DNA from: Chelydra serpentina
Lineage: Eukaryota; Chordata; Testudines; Chelydridae
Reading direction: 5' to 3'
Assembly (NCBI GenBank): GCA_037349315.1
Contig: JBAIAC010000007.1
Span: 3,038,001 to 3,102,000, forward strand
Length of the DNA: 64,000 nt
This document shows positions 32,399 through 43,480 of this stretch, piece by piece. The position numbers and the translations under genes are program-made. Each line of letters begins with the position of its first letter. Positions within the stretch are counted from its first letter, which is position 1. Under the pieces are notes generated by a model. The model saw only the letters and a list, made by a program, of their open reading frames with translations, was not told the DNA's origin and did no database searches.

Positions 32399-33489
32399 AG
32401 TCCCAATTTGGTTGGTTGGCCGCACATCTTGGTGCAAGACATCATCACATCTTACACTCGCAACTGACCACTGTCACGCCACAAGCAAGTGGAGCAGGGG
32501 ATGCTTTTCAGGCTTTCCTTCACTGCCAAAAGATGCCCCGCTTCCTCGCAGAGCACAAGACTCAGGGCATCCTCCAGGCAGCCATGCTGCCCACCCCCTC
32601 AGGGCCAAGAAAGGGGAGGCCAAGCAATTGCTCACTACCTTGCTGGACAGCTCCTTGGACTGCAAAGAGGCAGTGTGCAGGCATCTCCTCTCCACCAGAG
32701 AGGTAAATTCCCTGCCTGTGTTCTTCCTGCAGCCAGGGATAAAGCCCCATCCACTTCCTTGGGGAACCGAGGGGCTGCTGCATGGAGCCACACACACCCC
32801 TTTTCTGTGGATTGCAAACTTGGATCATAAAAGCTGGAGTTTCAACAACGACAACCACACACACCCCAGTTTGGATCACCTAACTCCACAAGTCAGAGAT
32901 TAATCCTAACTGTCTGGGTTAATCCTACCATTATTATTTATTTATTTATTATTTTATTGCATTATTACAAAACAGAGGAAGCTCACACCTTTGCCAGAGA
33001 AAATTTGAGACCAAATGAAAAGATCCTATGGCATAAAGTCATATGCAGAAAGTTAAAAGAAGGGATCTGGTCTAGTTCCATAATCCTAGGAGGAAGAAAG
33101 GGAGGAGCCTAAACTCAATGAACCTATACAATGCCAACCCATATCAATGAAGTAGTGTCTAGAATACATTTGGGTCCCAGGATGAAACCCAAAGTTATCC
33201 ATAAGGACTATCTGAGAAGGTCTCAGAGGGACAGGATTTCAGTATGGCTACCCTCAGACACTGGGAATGGAGCTGTAGAAACTGAGGTTGGAAGAGTTGT
33301 GACCTAGATGAAACCCCCATTAGAACAAAATGGACAGAGTGGGTCCCAGCCAGCAGGCTGCACAAGAAACAACAGACAATCTCCCAGGGGCCCAGTAAAA
33401 GAGATCACCACTGGTTGGCTGAAAGGAAATTGGGCCGGGCGAGAAAAGCCCCAAGGAGATTTGGATGGAAGTGAAATCAGTTGGGTTGG
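32399..33489. other. Interior of the LTR element and unclassified sequence
   Basis: No polymerase motif is visible. 32930-32960 is an ATTT/ATT simple repeat. The overlapping GC-rich frames at 32349-32903 show no domain. The segment may include unrelated insertions into the retroelement. Confidence 0.35.
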
Positions 33490-34109
33490 TGATGTGAATG
33501 TGTCCTGACCGAAAAACGCTATGTAAATAGTGAGGCGTGTATCGTTTGTAATTTGTACATTAATGCTTTCCGTTCGGTTTGGGATGGGTCACGCTGCACA
33601 TCACCATTTGGACTCATTGGGATGATGGGTGGAGCTGAGACAGGGGTTGTTTTGTTACCCTGTAGCTTGGGTGGCTTTTTGAACGATTGGCCGTCACAGA
33701 CGTCCCTGAAGCTGATGGAGGTACTAGCCACCTTCTGTTCAGGCTCCATGAGAGACCAAAGTCAGTGTAAGGGATGGGGAATAGCGGCTGGAGCTGTATG
33801 TGTCTGTGGGTCAGAAGAAGGGAGAAGCAGACAGAAAAACCAGGAGACAGAAAGAGAAGCACTTGCAGAGTGGCCCTGAGACAGAGCCGAGAGAGAGAGC
33901 AAGCTGTTTAGGCAGAGTGCCTGCCGAAAAGACAGGTTTGGGATTGTGAGCAAGGAAACTGCCTCCTCTCATTTAATCCCACTTTGTTCAAGGAAACAGG
34001 ACTTCTTGTAAACAAACAGGATTGCACCAAATACATATCAGACTCCTTCCTCAATGTCTTCCCCTAATGGAAACAAGCCACAAGACTCCAAATATTAGCC
34101 AACCACTCA
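33490..34109 (+). repeat. Probable 3' LTR
   Basis: Starts around TGTCCTGACCGAAAAACGC and ends near CCAACCACTCA at 34109. Only its last 155 bp can be matched to the 5' copy; the rest is assigned by position. The purine-rich stretch 33830-33900 (AGAAAAACCAGGAGACAG) lies inside it. The left edge is uncertain. Confidence 0.45.
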
Positions 34110-35094
34110 GACCAAAAGGGGTAACAATTTGTTCATCCCTTTGATCTTGGCTTTGTTAGCTAACTTCCCCGCAGGAAAGTGATGACATTTATAAATAAAA
34201 AGTAAACAACCCCCGCCATCTCCATGACAGGCCAGATTATGCCCTTCCCCTTGCACGGGTGCACAAGACAGGGAGAGTGCACACACAGCCTGGCATACCA
34301 GGAGCACAGGGACAAGCAGCAATGGGATTCCTTGCACTCAAGAGGGCCTGATTCCTGGGTTTGCCCGAGTATGCTCAGTGCAGGACATGGAGGAGGGTGA
34401 AAGAGACTTTATGCTACGTTTGTGGCTCCATGATGCTGGAGCCAGCCCCAGGGCAGCTCTAACGTATGCCCAGCTGCCTTTGACCCCAAAAGCACGTTCT
34501 GGAAGCTGGGAAAAGCCAAAGCAGAGATGCTCCAACCACATTCTTGACAGCTGGTAAAAGTCAGAGTATAGATTTTCCAGCCACATCCTCTCCCCCCTTG
34601 ACCACTCCTTCTAGCCTGGAACTGTAAGGAGGTGGGAGAATAGAGCCAGTACACAAGCTCTTTAGCACCATGTAGGAGCAATTCCCAGATGGCCAGATCT
34701 GCTGGGTTTCTTGCCCCTTTGTGCCATCCCAGCAGTGGAAAGGGGCCACAGCAGAACAGAGAGGAATGCAAGGAGTTTCCGGATTAGCACCACGCAGAGA
34801 GCTAACCCCCGCAAAGGGAGCAGCGAGGGGAAGTCCCATTACCCAGCCTCCAGCAGAGCTGGACGGGTGCAGAGAAGAGTGCGAGCTGCAGTCTCTGTAA
34901 CAGCTGCACCGTGGCTACAATCCCTGGGAATTCGAGGCAGCATTGTGTCATCTTGAACCACCGTAAACTCCCCCCAGGGTGCCGCACCTCCACCCCACCG
35001 CCAATGAAGGAGGTTGGCTATATGCTGCCAGTTAGCTCTGGCCGTGCAAGAATTCCAATCCAAATAAAAGCGCCAGATGCCACTTTTGATGGAA
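34110..35094. other. No recognised feature
   Basis: Mixed DNA without a recognised repeat or exon. The minus-strand frames at 34338-34839 show an internal near-repeat at protein level (LENLYSDFYQLSRMWLE / LEHLCFGFSQLP) from a short tandem duplication around 34490-34590, but no domain. Confidence 0.4.
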
Positions 35095-35430
35095 GTCTAC
35101 GGCGTTACTGTGGATTTACTCGCGCCCCCGGCCCCACTCCAACTCCACCCCAGCCCCGCCCCTGGCCCCACTCCAACCCCTTCCCCAAATCGCCGCCCCC
35201 ACCTCCTCCCCCGGGCGTGCCGCATTTCCCTTCCACCCCCCTCCCTCCCAGGCTTGAGGGGGCAGAAGCGGAGTGGCGGCGCGCTCAGGGGAGGAGGTGG
35301 AGGCATAGCAGAGGTGAGCTGGGGGGGCGGCCCGGCGGAGAGCTGCCGGTGGGTGCTCTGCACCCACCAATTTTTCCCCGTGGGTGCTCCAGCCCCAGAG
35401 CACCCACGGAGTCAGCGCCTATGGCTGTCA
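35095..35430 (+). repeat. GC-rich interspersed repeat, second copy
   Basis: Pyrimidine-rich left part (CCCCACTCCAACTCCACCCC), then AGCTGCCGGTGGGTGCTCTG, GTGGGTGCTCCAGCCCCAG and a GAGTCAGCGCCTATGG end. The ends are the inverse of those at 30693-30971. All long frames here (up to 189 codons) are compositional. Confidence 0.65.
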
Positions 35431-35710
35431 CCCCTGCCGCGAAGTGCAGCCCCTGCTGGCATTGCTCCGCGCCTGCCTGAGGCTTGCAGTTTGGAGGGGG
35501 GCAACGTGACCCCTGCCTCCCAAACTTGCATGGCCCTCCTGTCCCCCTGCCCCCAGTTCAGGCCCCCCCGGTCTCTCACAGAGATGGAATAACTAAGCCA
35601 ATGGGAGAGCTCTCTCCAGACTCCCGTCGGCTTAGAACATTTTCATCAAAGCACTACAGTGGCACAGCTGCGTCCATGCCGCGTTTGTAGTGGAGACCCG
35701 CCCCCAGTCC

Positions 35711-35806
35711 CGAAGAAGAGCTCTGTGTGGCTGGAAAGCATGCCTCTCTCAGCAACAGAAGTTGGCCCAATAAAAGTTATTACCTCACCCACCCTGTCTC
35801 CCTAAT
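35711..35806 (-). mobile_element. SINE-like repeat fragment, inverted
   Basis: CGAAGAAGAGCTCTGTGTGG, AGTTGGCCCAATAAAAGTTA and TTACCTCACCCACCCTG. This is the reverse orientation of the family at 6938-7046. Confidence 0.8.
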
Positions 35807-36479
35807 GTTGTAAGGCACTCAGATTCTACACGAATGACATGGTAAAAGACAATACAGCGAGAGATCTTATACCTGCCAAGCCTTTTGTCTAGCTCCAGTA
35901 TTCTTAATTATGTCATTATGCACTAAAACTGATGGCTTAATAGCATGAAACGAGCACCACTAATGAACGAGATGCTTGCTGAACTACTGTAACCTCACCT
36001 AAAATAATAACACCATTAAAAAATAAGGTGTGTTTTGATGCTTGTTCATATAACTAAGAGATTGCTATTAATAAAGTCCACAGGCTGCATTACAAAGAGT
36101 GCAACTATTTTTGTCTTGTGGAAACAGTTTGAATGGGGGGGAAAAATCACATAGGCCAAAAGAGAATGAAGGCCTAAGAGAGGGTTATGCTAAAATAACT
36201 TTCCTTTGATAACACTTGAAAATAAGTGGCTTGCCCTTCAGAATTCGTTTGGTATTCGTTGTAATAAACACACTTCCTGGTGCACGCATGTGGTTATAAT
36301 GAGCACTGTATAAAAATGACACTGTAATTTCGGAAGAAGACAAACACAAGCAACGTAGTTCAAAGAATAAGCTCCTCAGCCCTCACTAGGCTTTTTTGCT
36401 TTTTAACTGACTCAGAATGTACAAGAAAGAAAGACATAAGGGGAAAAAAAGATCGCCTCAAGGGTTACCCGAGCTAAAA

Positions 36480-37110
36480 GGCATCTGAAATGATCCCAGC
36501 TGACCTTTCTTTGTGATAGCACCCTGCCTGCCTTTTAATGGAGGCCTGAACTGAGCCAGAGGTGAGGCAGATAAATGAGTGAAGATACAAATGCTTTCTC
36601 AGAGTACAAGTTCCCACATGCTCGGTTTTCTTTTTCTCCATGAAGAACTGGGGGTGGGGAGGGGGAATTACAAGTGATTAGCTAATGAACATCTGTTTTT
36701 CTTTATTCATGTGTCCTTGGATCCATGGAGTGCATTTACTAATTTGTATTTCCTATAAAAAACAAAAGATGAGCATTTTCTTTTCCAAAGCATGCAGGGG
36801 ATAGGATCTCCCTCGTGTTGCCGTTGTTTCACCCCATCGTAATTACCTGGCCTACATGCCACGTCCTGTGTGGTTACCTTCTGTCCTTAACTTTTCATGT
36901 GATTTGACATGTCTTTAATTTAGACAATCAGACCACGTCTAACCTGAAGCACAAACACGCTTTGGAGATATTGAGCCTTTTTAGAATTCTACAGATGTCA
37001 ACGCAGCAGGATGTGATGTCAAATTGTTAATTATACGTGTAAACAGGTGCGGTGGTAATTACATACTAAACACAAATATTATTTGATGTAAATATAGGCT
37101 GATTGCACTC
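36480..37110. other. Candidate conserved noncoding element
   Basis: Repeat-free block with dense regulatory-like words: CCTGTGTGGTTACC (RUNX-like), TTTCATGTGATTTGACATG, TTAATTTAGACAATC, AAATTGTTAATTATACGTG, CAGGTGCGGTGGTAATTACA (E-box and homeodomain-like), AACACAAATATT. This looks like developmental enhancer DNA. One sequence cannot show conservation. Confidence 0.25.
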
Positions 37111-37324
37111 TTACATTACTGACTGTTAAAATAGCTGATACTAGGCCAAACTCTGTGCTGACTTCAGCCCTATGCAATTCCTTTAACTCCAGTTGGGTTG
37201 CGCAGGGTTCAAGTCAGAGCACAATTTGTCCAGTAGCTTGTTTTGGGCTGGTTTTTTTTAATGATTTTATGGAAAGTGGCATTTTACTTTGTGCATGAAG
37301 ATTCTGAGGTGGTATTTATGACCA

Positions 37325-37495
37325 AGAGTTTCACAAGTAGACAGCAATTTGTGATACCCAACTTGAGACACCGCGTGGGGGCTTGCTTTTCAAAAAGGGG
37401 CAAGCATCCGCCTCTCTGAACATCAGGCCCCTGCAGGGTGTCGCAAAACTGGGCTCCCAAAATCTCTAGCCACTTTTGAAAAGCATGGCCTACGA
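37325..37495. repeat. Palindromic repeat (ACCCAACTTGAGACACC type)
   Basis: GTGATACCCAACTTGAGACA, TTTCAAAAAGGGGCAAGC, CTGAACATCAGGCCCCTG and CTCTAGCCACTTTTGAAAAG. This is the same family as the palindrome nested at 17266-17492 and the copy at 61138-61340. Confidence 0.6.
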
Positions 37496-37784
37496 GTATA
37501 ATTTACATTAGTTTTTGGAGACAATATGTTCTTGTCCATTGTTACTTCCACCTAGAATTAAACCATGGGTTAAGAAAGTAAGATACAAACATAAAGCCCT
37601 TTTAAAACATCTTTTGGTGCCTTCTCACGCCTAGCCGTAATTTGTCTTCCTTTTAGTTTTGTAACTAGCTGCTAACACCCGGCTTCATTCATCCTTGGTC
37701 CCCATTGCAAACAAAGCAATGAACCTTGAAATGAACAAGTGACTCCAAGATGGGAGGGGATGCAAGCACTTTGAAGGACAGGAT

Positions 37785-38312
37785 TAGAATTTAAAATTAT
37801 CTTGAAAAATGGGAGAATTGGTCTGATATGAGTGAGATGAAATTAATAAAGATAAGTGCATATGACCACAATTAGGAATGAAAAAAATCAAATGCACAAA
37901 TGCAAAATGGGGGATAACTGGCCAGGTAGCAGTGCTGCAGAGAAGGACTTGAGGGCTATAGTGGATCACAAATTGAATATGAGTCAACAATGTGATGCTG
38001 TTGCAAAGAAGGCAAACGTCATTCCGGAATATATTAACAGGACGATAACATGTAAGACATTGGAGATAAATGTTTCACTTTCTTTGGCACTGGTGAGGCC
38101 TCAGCTCAAAGACTGTGTCCAATTCTGGGCACCACAATTCAAGAAAGATGTGGAAAAATTGGAAAGAGTCCAGAGGACAGGAACAAAAATGATAAGAGGG
38201 TTAGAAAATATGACCTATGAAGAAAGGTTGAAAGCATTGAGGCTTTGTCTAGAGAAGAGAAGGCTTGTGGGGTGGGGGAGGACATGATAACAGTCTTCAA
38301 ATATGCTCATAA
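37785..38312 (+). mobile_element. CR1 LINE fragment, truncated at both ends
   Basis: Covers CR1 ORF2 thumb and C-terminal sequence. The frame at 37856-38287 shows KDLRAIVDHKLNMSQQCD, LALVRPQLKDCVQFWAPQ and LENMTYEERLKALRLCLEK in one register, fairly well preserved. The element stops after ATGATAACAGTCTTCAAATA, before the usual 3' UTR. CR1 copies normally retain the 3' end, so a later deletion probably removed it. Confidence 0.9.
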
Positions 38313-38952
38313 GCTCTGAAAACCAGGCCCTTTCATACTTCTTACAACTAACTGGCTTTTGAATGGCATGATTTACATCAGAACTGGTGAAGGAGTCACA
38401 GAGTATTGAGATAGCCCTGGATATGCATGATTCAGATACTTATCCAGTAGCTCTTTTATTGTCTAAGCCAGGCCTTGAGTCAGCAAAGCAATTAATTTTA
38501 AGCATATGCTTAAGTGATTTGCTGAATCAGGGCCAAAATGTGGACTTACCAGTCATCTCAAGGAAAGCCCTTTTGTGTTAATTAGCCTTAATGAGTCCTA
38601 ATCAAAATTATTACTCAACTGGGTGGCAGTAGCAGGTCTTTGTACCATCATATGGGCAATGCAAGATTAGGAATGGGCACGCTCCTTGGATCTCCAATCT
38701 TGCAGAAGAGGCAGCACATTCAACCTCTGTGGGTGGGAAAGGTTTTCCTTGGCTCCTAGGTAACACTACATGGTCAACACTTGAAGTAGCACTGGCATGC
38801 CTTGGAGGGACTTTGTCCAGTCATCCTCAAAGGAAAGTAACCAGGCTGCAGAGCTTTTAAGGAAAATGGTGGTAGTGGCATTGGAGGGGGGAGGAAATAC
38901 TTGTGACAAGGGTAAGGGTAAGAAAATCTAAAGTATTCCATGTTGTTAAAGA
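38313..38952. other. No gene; small palindromic repeat
   Basis: 38465-38535 (CCTTGAGTCAGCAAAGC ... GATTTGCTGAATCAGGGCC) belongs to the GATTCAGCAAAGC family. The remainder is unrecognised. Confidence 0.45.
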
Positions 38953-39305
38953 AGAGGTTACTCACCCCGTGCAGTAATTGTAGTTCTTCGAGATGTGTCC
39001 CCCTATGGGTGCTCCACTTCAGGTGAGCAATGCACTTTCAATCGGAGATTTTCACTAGCAGTATCCGTTTGGTTACTGTTTGCATTCACCCTACATACCC
39101 TTGAGCCCGGCACCATGGCTGCCTGGGTGAACCACACTCCGTTCTTTCTCCACCACAATGTCCGCCAAGGAAGCTCCAAAGCAGAGAGGAAGGAGGGCAG
39201 GTAGCGGAGCACTCATAGGGACACATCTCTAGAAGAACTCCAGTTACTGCACAAGGTAACTTCTTTTTCTTCAAGTAGTGTTCCTATGGGTGCTCCGCTT
39301 CAGGT
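38953..39305. repeat. Complementary terminal/internal repeats of DIRS
   Basis: Arm 1 (38953-39016: AGGTTACTCACC, GTTCTTCGAGATGTGTCC, CTATGGGTGCTCCACTTC) is the inverse complement of arm 2 (39206-39268: GGAGCACTCATAGGGACACA, AGTTACTGCACAAGGTAACT). A third block (39268-39305: TTCTTCAAGTAGTGTTCCTA, TGGGTGCTCCGCTTCAGGTG) repeats arm 1 directly. Two inverted arms plus a partial direct copy match DIRS circular-junction structures. Confidence 0.85.
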
Positions 39306-39399
39306 GACTTCCAAGCAGTATCCCTAGAAGGAGAAGGGAGCTTCGAACTGAATCCAGTACTGAGGATGGAACTGTTCTGCCAAATGTCACGTCAGCTCT

Positions 39400-39640
39400 A
39401 GAGGCATGTACCAAAGCACAGTGTTTGGTGACAGTGTGTATTGAAGACCACGTAGCAGCTCTGCAGATCTCAGTTACTGGAACATCCGTAAGTAGGGTGA
39501 CAAACATTGATTGTGACCTTGTAGAGCGGGCCAATACCCTAGCAGGAGACTGGTCATTGGCAGTATCATAGCAAGTTATAATATACCCTGAAATCCAACT
39601 TGATAGTCTCTGGATAGAAGGCCGATGCTCTTCTGACATC
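39400..39640 (-). pseudogene. DIRS tyrosine recombinase, C-terminal fragment
   Basis: A minus-strand frame within 39271-39639 contains VTEICRAATWSSIHTVTKHC. This is the conserved end of the DIRS tyrosine recombinase, which cuts and rejoins circular cDNA into the host chromosome. Only the last part of the catalytic domain remains; the upstream Arg-Lys-His residues are missing. Upstream it is fused to sequence like the gag region (LSSWISGYIITCYD is not recombinase), marking the internal deletion junction. The pseudogene cannot encode an active enzyme. Confidence 0.8.
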
Positions 39641-40515
39641 TACGGTGCTTTGGACTTCCCTTGGGAAACCAGACAGCCGAAGCCATGATGCTCTGTGCAT
39701 AACCACTGCCATTGAGACAGAAGGGGCTGCAGTGTCTGCCGCATCTAAGAATGTTTGAAAGGGTGTCCTAGCTAGTCATTTCCCTTCAGCAAAGACAGCC
39801 TTTAATCGCTCTCTCTAATCTGGACAAAGGTGTTCAATACATGCATTGAACTTTGCATAGTTCATATGGTTGGATTTGGCCCTGAGTGCCTGATAATTAT
39901 CAGTCCAAAATGGTAGTCACAGATGAATAGGACCAAGTCCAGACACTTCTGGTCCCTGTCATATGGGGTCGCTTAGGCATGATATTCCATGCCTGCTCAT
40001 TCACTGTGTCAACCATCAGAGAATTAGGTGGGAGGTGGGAGAACAGAAATTTTGAGTTTGTGGTGGGGACATAGTATTGCTTGTCAGACGTCTTACAAGT
40101 TGGTGGTAACTGTTGCTGGCCTTTGCCAAACTGTTTTTGTAGAGTCCAGAAGTGCCTCATTGATCAGGGTGACTCTGGCTGTGTTGCTGACTGGAGGGTG
40201 TCCAATAGCCTGTGTTGTGATTTCTTGACCCCCTCGAGTGGTGTATGAGGGGAATCTGACACTCATTTAATGAGGTCTTGGAACTACCTAAAGTCATCGG
40301 CCATAGACAGCTAAGGTGGCACTAGTACTTTGTCTGGGGATGATAAGGAGATGGCAGTTTGAGGGGGTAGCTTCCTTAGCTTTCCTAGCTTCCTGTTCCT
40401 CGACAGTCTCCTTCTGTGGGGGAATGATCTGAGGTAGTAGAGAACGCGTCTGTCTATTGTTCTTTTCATAGAACTCGTGTGCACCTGTTTGTTAGTCCCT
40501 GGACAGTGCCACTAA
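39640..40515 (-). pseudogene. DIRS gag-like (ORF1) remnant
   Basis: Minus-strand pieces such as YYVPTTNSKFLFSHLPPNSL and VDTVNEQA (39900-40160), and nearby DNYQALRAKSNHMNYAKFN, resemble the ORF1 gag-like protein of vertebrate DIRS elements, which packages the RNA. Several stops interrupt it, so only family membership can be claimed. It directly adjoins the recombinase fragment without the polymerase between them. Confidence 0.65.
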
Positions 40516-43289
40516 CTCCAGGAGCACCGCACGTGTGAGTAACTGTTCACCATTGTGAGCAGGGGGCGGTCCCAGTTTGGCCCACAGCAAGGAGAGGAGC
40601 TGAGCTTCAGAGTTAGAGTTACTGAAAATCCCGCGCCATCAGCTCCCTTCTCATTTACTGTTATTGTTATACCAAGGAGCTGTAGGCTCAAGCAGCTCAA
40701 TAGATCCTTACAACTGTGGAACCATGGAAGGAGACATCTGGTTTCTCTGATAGCCGGGGCCTTACCTATTTAGGGCTTTATATATCCATATCGATACCCC
40801 AATTACACCCTGCATTAATTCCCTAAAAGGGCATGGAAAGGATGAGGCCTGGGGATTCATCAGACAGATGCAAGGGAAGGGGAAGTATTAGGGTATAAGG
40901 TACAGTACTTGGCAAAGAAAACCGCAGCACTGAAAGTGGTTGCACAGAAGCGTCTGCTTGCTCTAGCAGCATCCATGGGTGAACCTCCAGAACTTTCGAT
41001 GAGCCCCCAAAGCCTGGAAGAGACCCCGCAGTGCCAATGCTTGTGTGACTGCCGCTGAAGCACATGCGGGTTTTGGAACTCAACGTGCTTTAGAAACTCT
41101 AGTGAACATAGCTTCACAGCATCCTGCGAGGTGGCTGAATACTAGTATCGCTATTTCACTCAGGCACAGATACATTTGGGGCTTGGTGCAAAGCCCAGTG
41201 AAATCAACAAGAGTCTTTCCGCTGACTTCAGTGGGTTGTGGATCAGGCCTTTCATGAGTTTCCCAAGGTAAGAAGGCTACTCGAAGAGCAGAGCCAGGAA
41301 CAGAACTCAGAATTCCAGCCCCCCTTTAATGCCTGCATCACTTAAAGATTTGGGGAGTTTACTTACAAAGCCTTTTAGAAGCAGAAATGAGTAAACACGG
41401 GTGAAAAGTTAAACAAAGGAAATACATTTCTGCTTGTACTGTTTTCAAGTTTATGCAAACAATCCATTTCTAAAGCTGTCGCTGACACTCCTGGCACATG
41501 CTAACTCCCAAGACTCAAAGTCATGTTGGAAGCTGAAATCATGAATATTTCTTAGATGCTTTAGGCTAAATTCTTCTCTCAGGTCCACAAGTGTAAAATC
41601 GGAGTAACTCCATCAAAGCCAATGGCATTACTCCGGCATAACTGATTTACTGTGGAGTGTACAATTCGAACCTTTCTCCCCATGGCGGCTGCTGAAGACA
41701 TATTTATAAACGTAGTCAAATAAAATATTAAAATCAGTTGAAGAAGTAACAACAGGAAACTGGCAGGATGTGTATGAACTGGCGAGTTGTATTTTCTGAT
41801 TGATCAGGAAGAACGCAGACCTACACTAAGTATGTGATATTATACACAAATAAATAAGGATAAAATTCTGCTCTTGGGACTACCCTGAGGAGAAAGACTT
41901 CAATACACCACTCTCCGTACACTTGAGGTCCACATGTGAAAAGAATGCAGGATACTGGAGCCAGGGGCTGGGGCAAGGATCAGAGTGTTATGTTCTGTCT
42001 ATTTTTGTTGTTCTTGTTGTTACTTATCCGTAAAATTTGATAGTAGCTGAAAAGCATTTTATTGCTCTGATAATTAATCTCAAAGCGCTAAGCTCTGTAA
42101 ATTGCACAGGTCCATAGCAGGGACACACAGAGCTACAGCACTCCAGAGTGAGCACGGGGAGGCATTCCAGCTCAAAGAGGGACGCTACCTCCCACAGCAA
42201 CCTGATATACACTGCTACAACTCTTAATAGCCATGGCCAGCTAGTGCAGGGCGTGGGGGGATTGCCAAGGCTCTGACTCGACCCTAGCTCTCCTTTATTC
42301 CTTTAGAGAGCAGAGAGAGAGCAGTTTCTGAGGCAATAGTCAGAAATAAAGAGCCAAAATCCTCCACTGGCGTAAATGGGTAAAAGTCTTTTGAAGTCAA
42401 TAGAGCTGGGGCCATTTGCAGCAGCAGAGCCTTGGATCCACAGTCTTTTTAAGTGGATACCACAATCACCATCCTAAAAAACCCACCGTTTTAGTCCAAA
42501 CTGGAAATATGCACATTTACAACCCAAGAAGGATGGTAGCAACCCAGCAACTCCGCTTGTGCTAGAACGCAACACAGTTGCTATTCATGCATCTCTTTCA
42601 TGCTTTTGCCTCCCTGCATTCAGCTGTACAATACAGCACATTTAACAGCTGATCCATCTGGAGGAGAGCCTAAGATGTTAACTTCTAGCTTTGAGATGGT
42701 TACTGGTAATTGTAGGCAATTTCAAATATAATTGCAATCGAGTTGAAAAAGCTCTGTGTGCAATGTTTACGCTCGTCACTAATTTAAGGTCTAGAATGTT
42801 GGATGAGCTGCACTTCAACACACGCCCATTTTTCATCTTCTTGATTGTACCTCGAGTGATTATAAAACCAGCCCCAGCAAACCACAGTCTGCAATGCAAG
42901 ACAAATGTTTGAAAACTTGGATATAAAGTTTCAAGCAAAGCTGCTTGAAGGTTAACGACGGAGCATGTTAATGATTATCAAATAGACAAGGAAAGCCACA
43001 AAAGCGCTTCGAACACAGAAATGCAAGAGCCCCTTGAAATAAGTGGTGGCTAACCTTGGTTAGAATAATACTTCTCTTCAAAGAAACAGGACTGTTGCAT
43101 GTCACAAATATGTCCACATGTCGTTTTAATTCAGGAATAATTACCCATGGCATGTTTGTTAGTGGAAAAATGCACAGCTCTCCTATTACTTACACATAAT
43201 AAAACCTGCATTGTTTACTGTGAACAATTTATAGGACACTGGTAATAAATAAGCCCCGTACCAAACTTGGTGCCCAATCCTGCAAACAC
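40516..43289. other. No gene; scattered old repeats
   Basis: 41110-41270 is a weak CORE-SINE/L2-like piece (CATCCTGCGAGGTGGCTGAA, CGCTATTTCACTCAGGCAC). 41575-41655 is a palindrome (AAATCGGAGTAACTCCATCA ... GGCATTACTCCGGCATAAC). A possible conserved block is at 42640-42985. No exon or RNA gene recognised. Confidence 0.4.
42640..42985. other. Candidate conserved noncoding element
   Basis: Repeat-free and even in composition, with words such as TTAACAGCTGATCCATCTGG, TGTAGGCAATTTCAAATATA, ATTGCAATCGAG, CGTCACTAATTTAAGG and GTTAATGATTATCAAATAG (homeodomain-like). It lacks frameshift-free coding potential. Suggestive only. Confidence 0.22.
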
Positions 43290-43480
43290 ATATTTATATT
43301 ATGGTAGCACCTACAGGCCCCAAATGAGATAAAGGCCTCATAATGCTGGGCATAGTACAAACTGATAGTAAAAGACACTCCCTGCCCCCAAAGAGCTTAC
43401 AAGACAGACAAGGGTGAGAGGGTGACTTCCAAGGTCATGGAGCAGGATAGTGGCAGAACCAGTAACAGAAGCCAGCCTTC
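43290..43480. repeat. CORE-SINE/L2-type fragment
   Basis: ATGGTAGCACCTACAGGCCC, ATAATGCTGGGCATAGTACA, CCCAAAGAGCTTACAAGACA and AGGATAGTGGCAGAACCAG follow the same order as the fragment at 1541-1800. Confidence 0.6.

Larger units (their letters stand above)
30972..34109 (+). mobile_element. LTR retroelement remnant (endogenous retrovirus or Ty3-like), degraded
   Basis: Two related direct repeats frame about 3 kb: 30972-31132 and 33955-34109. They share, with changes, the order CAGCCTCCTxTCATTT, GxAAACAGGA, AAxAAACAGGAxTGCAxCAAA, xCCCCTAATxGAAAxAA and CAAGACxCCAAATATT. The first is probably only the 3' end of a longer 5' LTR, cut on its left by the GC-rich repeat. The second is the end of a longer 3' LTR that may begin near 33490. 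Just after the first repeat, TGGTGGCTGACGTGGGAT (31143-31160) sits where a tRNA primer-binding site is expected. Internal coding remnants are gag-like only. I see no protease, polymerase or envelope, so most of the interior is deleted. Confidence 0.65.
35807..37784. other. Repeat-poor AT-rich DNA
   Basis: No exon or RNA gene. One palindromic-family copy at 37325-37495 and a possible conserved block at 36480-37110 are listed separately. Otherwise unremarkable single-copy sequence. Confidence 0.4.
38953..40515 (-). mobile_element. DIRS-type retrotransposon, internally deleted
   Basis: On the minus strand the order is gag-like sequence (40515 to about 39640), then the C-terminal part of a tyrosine recombinase (39639-39400), then a set of complementary repeats (39300-38953). 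The whole RT/RNase H segment of a DIRS element is absent. DIRS elements integrate through a tyrosine recombinase instead of a DDE integrase and end in split inverted repeats with an internal complementary region, which fits the repeats seen here. The RT/RNase H part of another DIRS copy is at 48505-50990. Confidence 0.82.

Noticed and set aside
34911..35592. GC-rich frames of 171-189 codons on the plus strand
   Set aside because: They overlap a GC-rich interspersed repeat with a related copy at 30693-30971; no domain.
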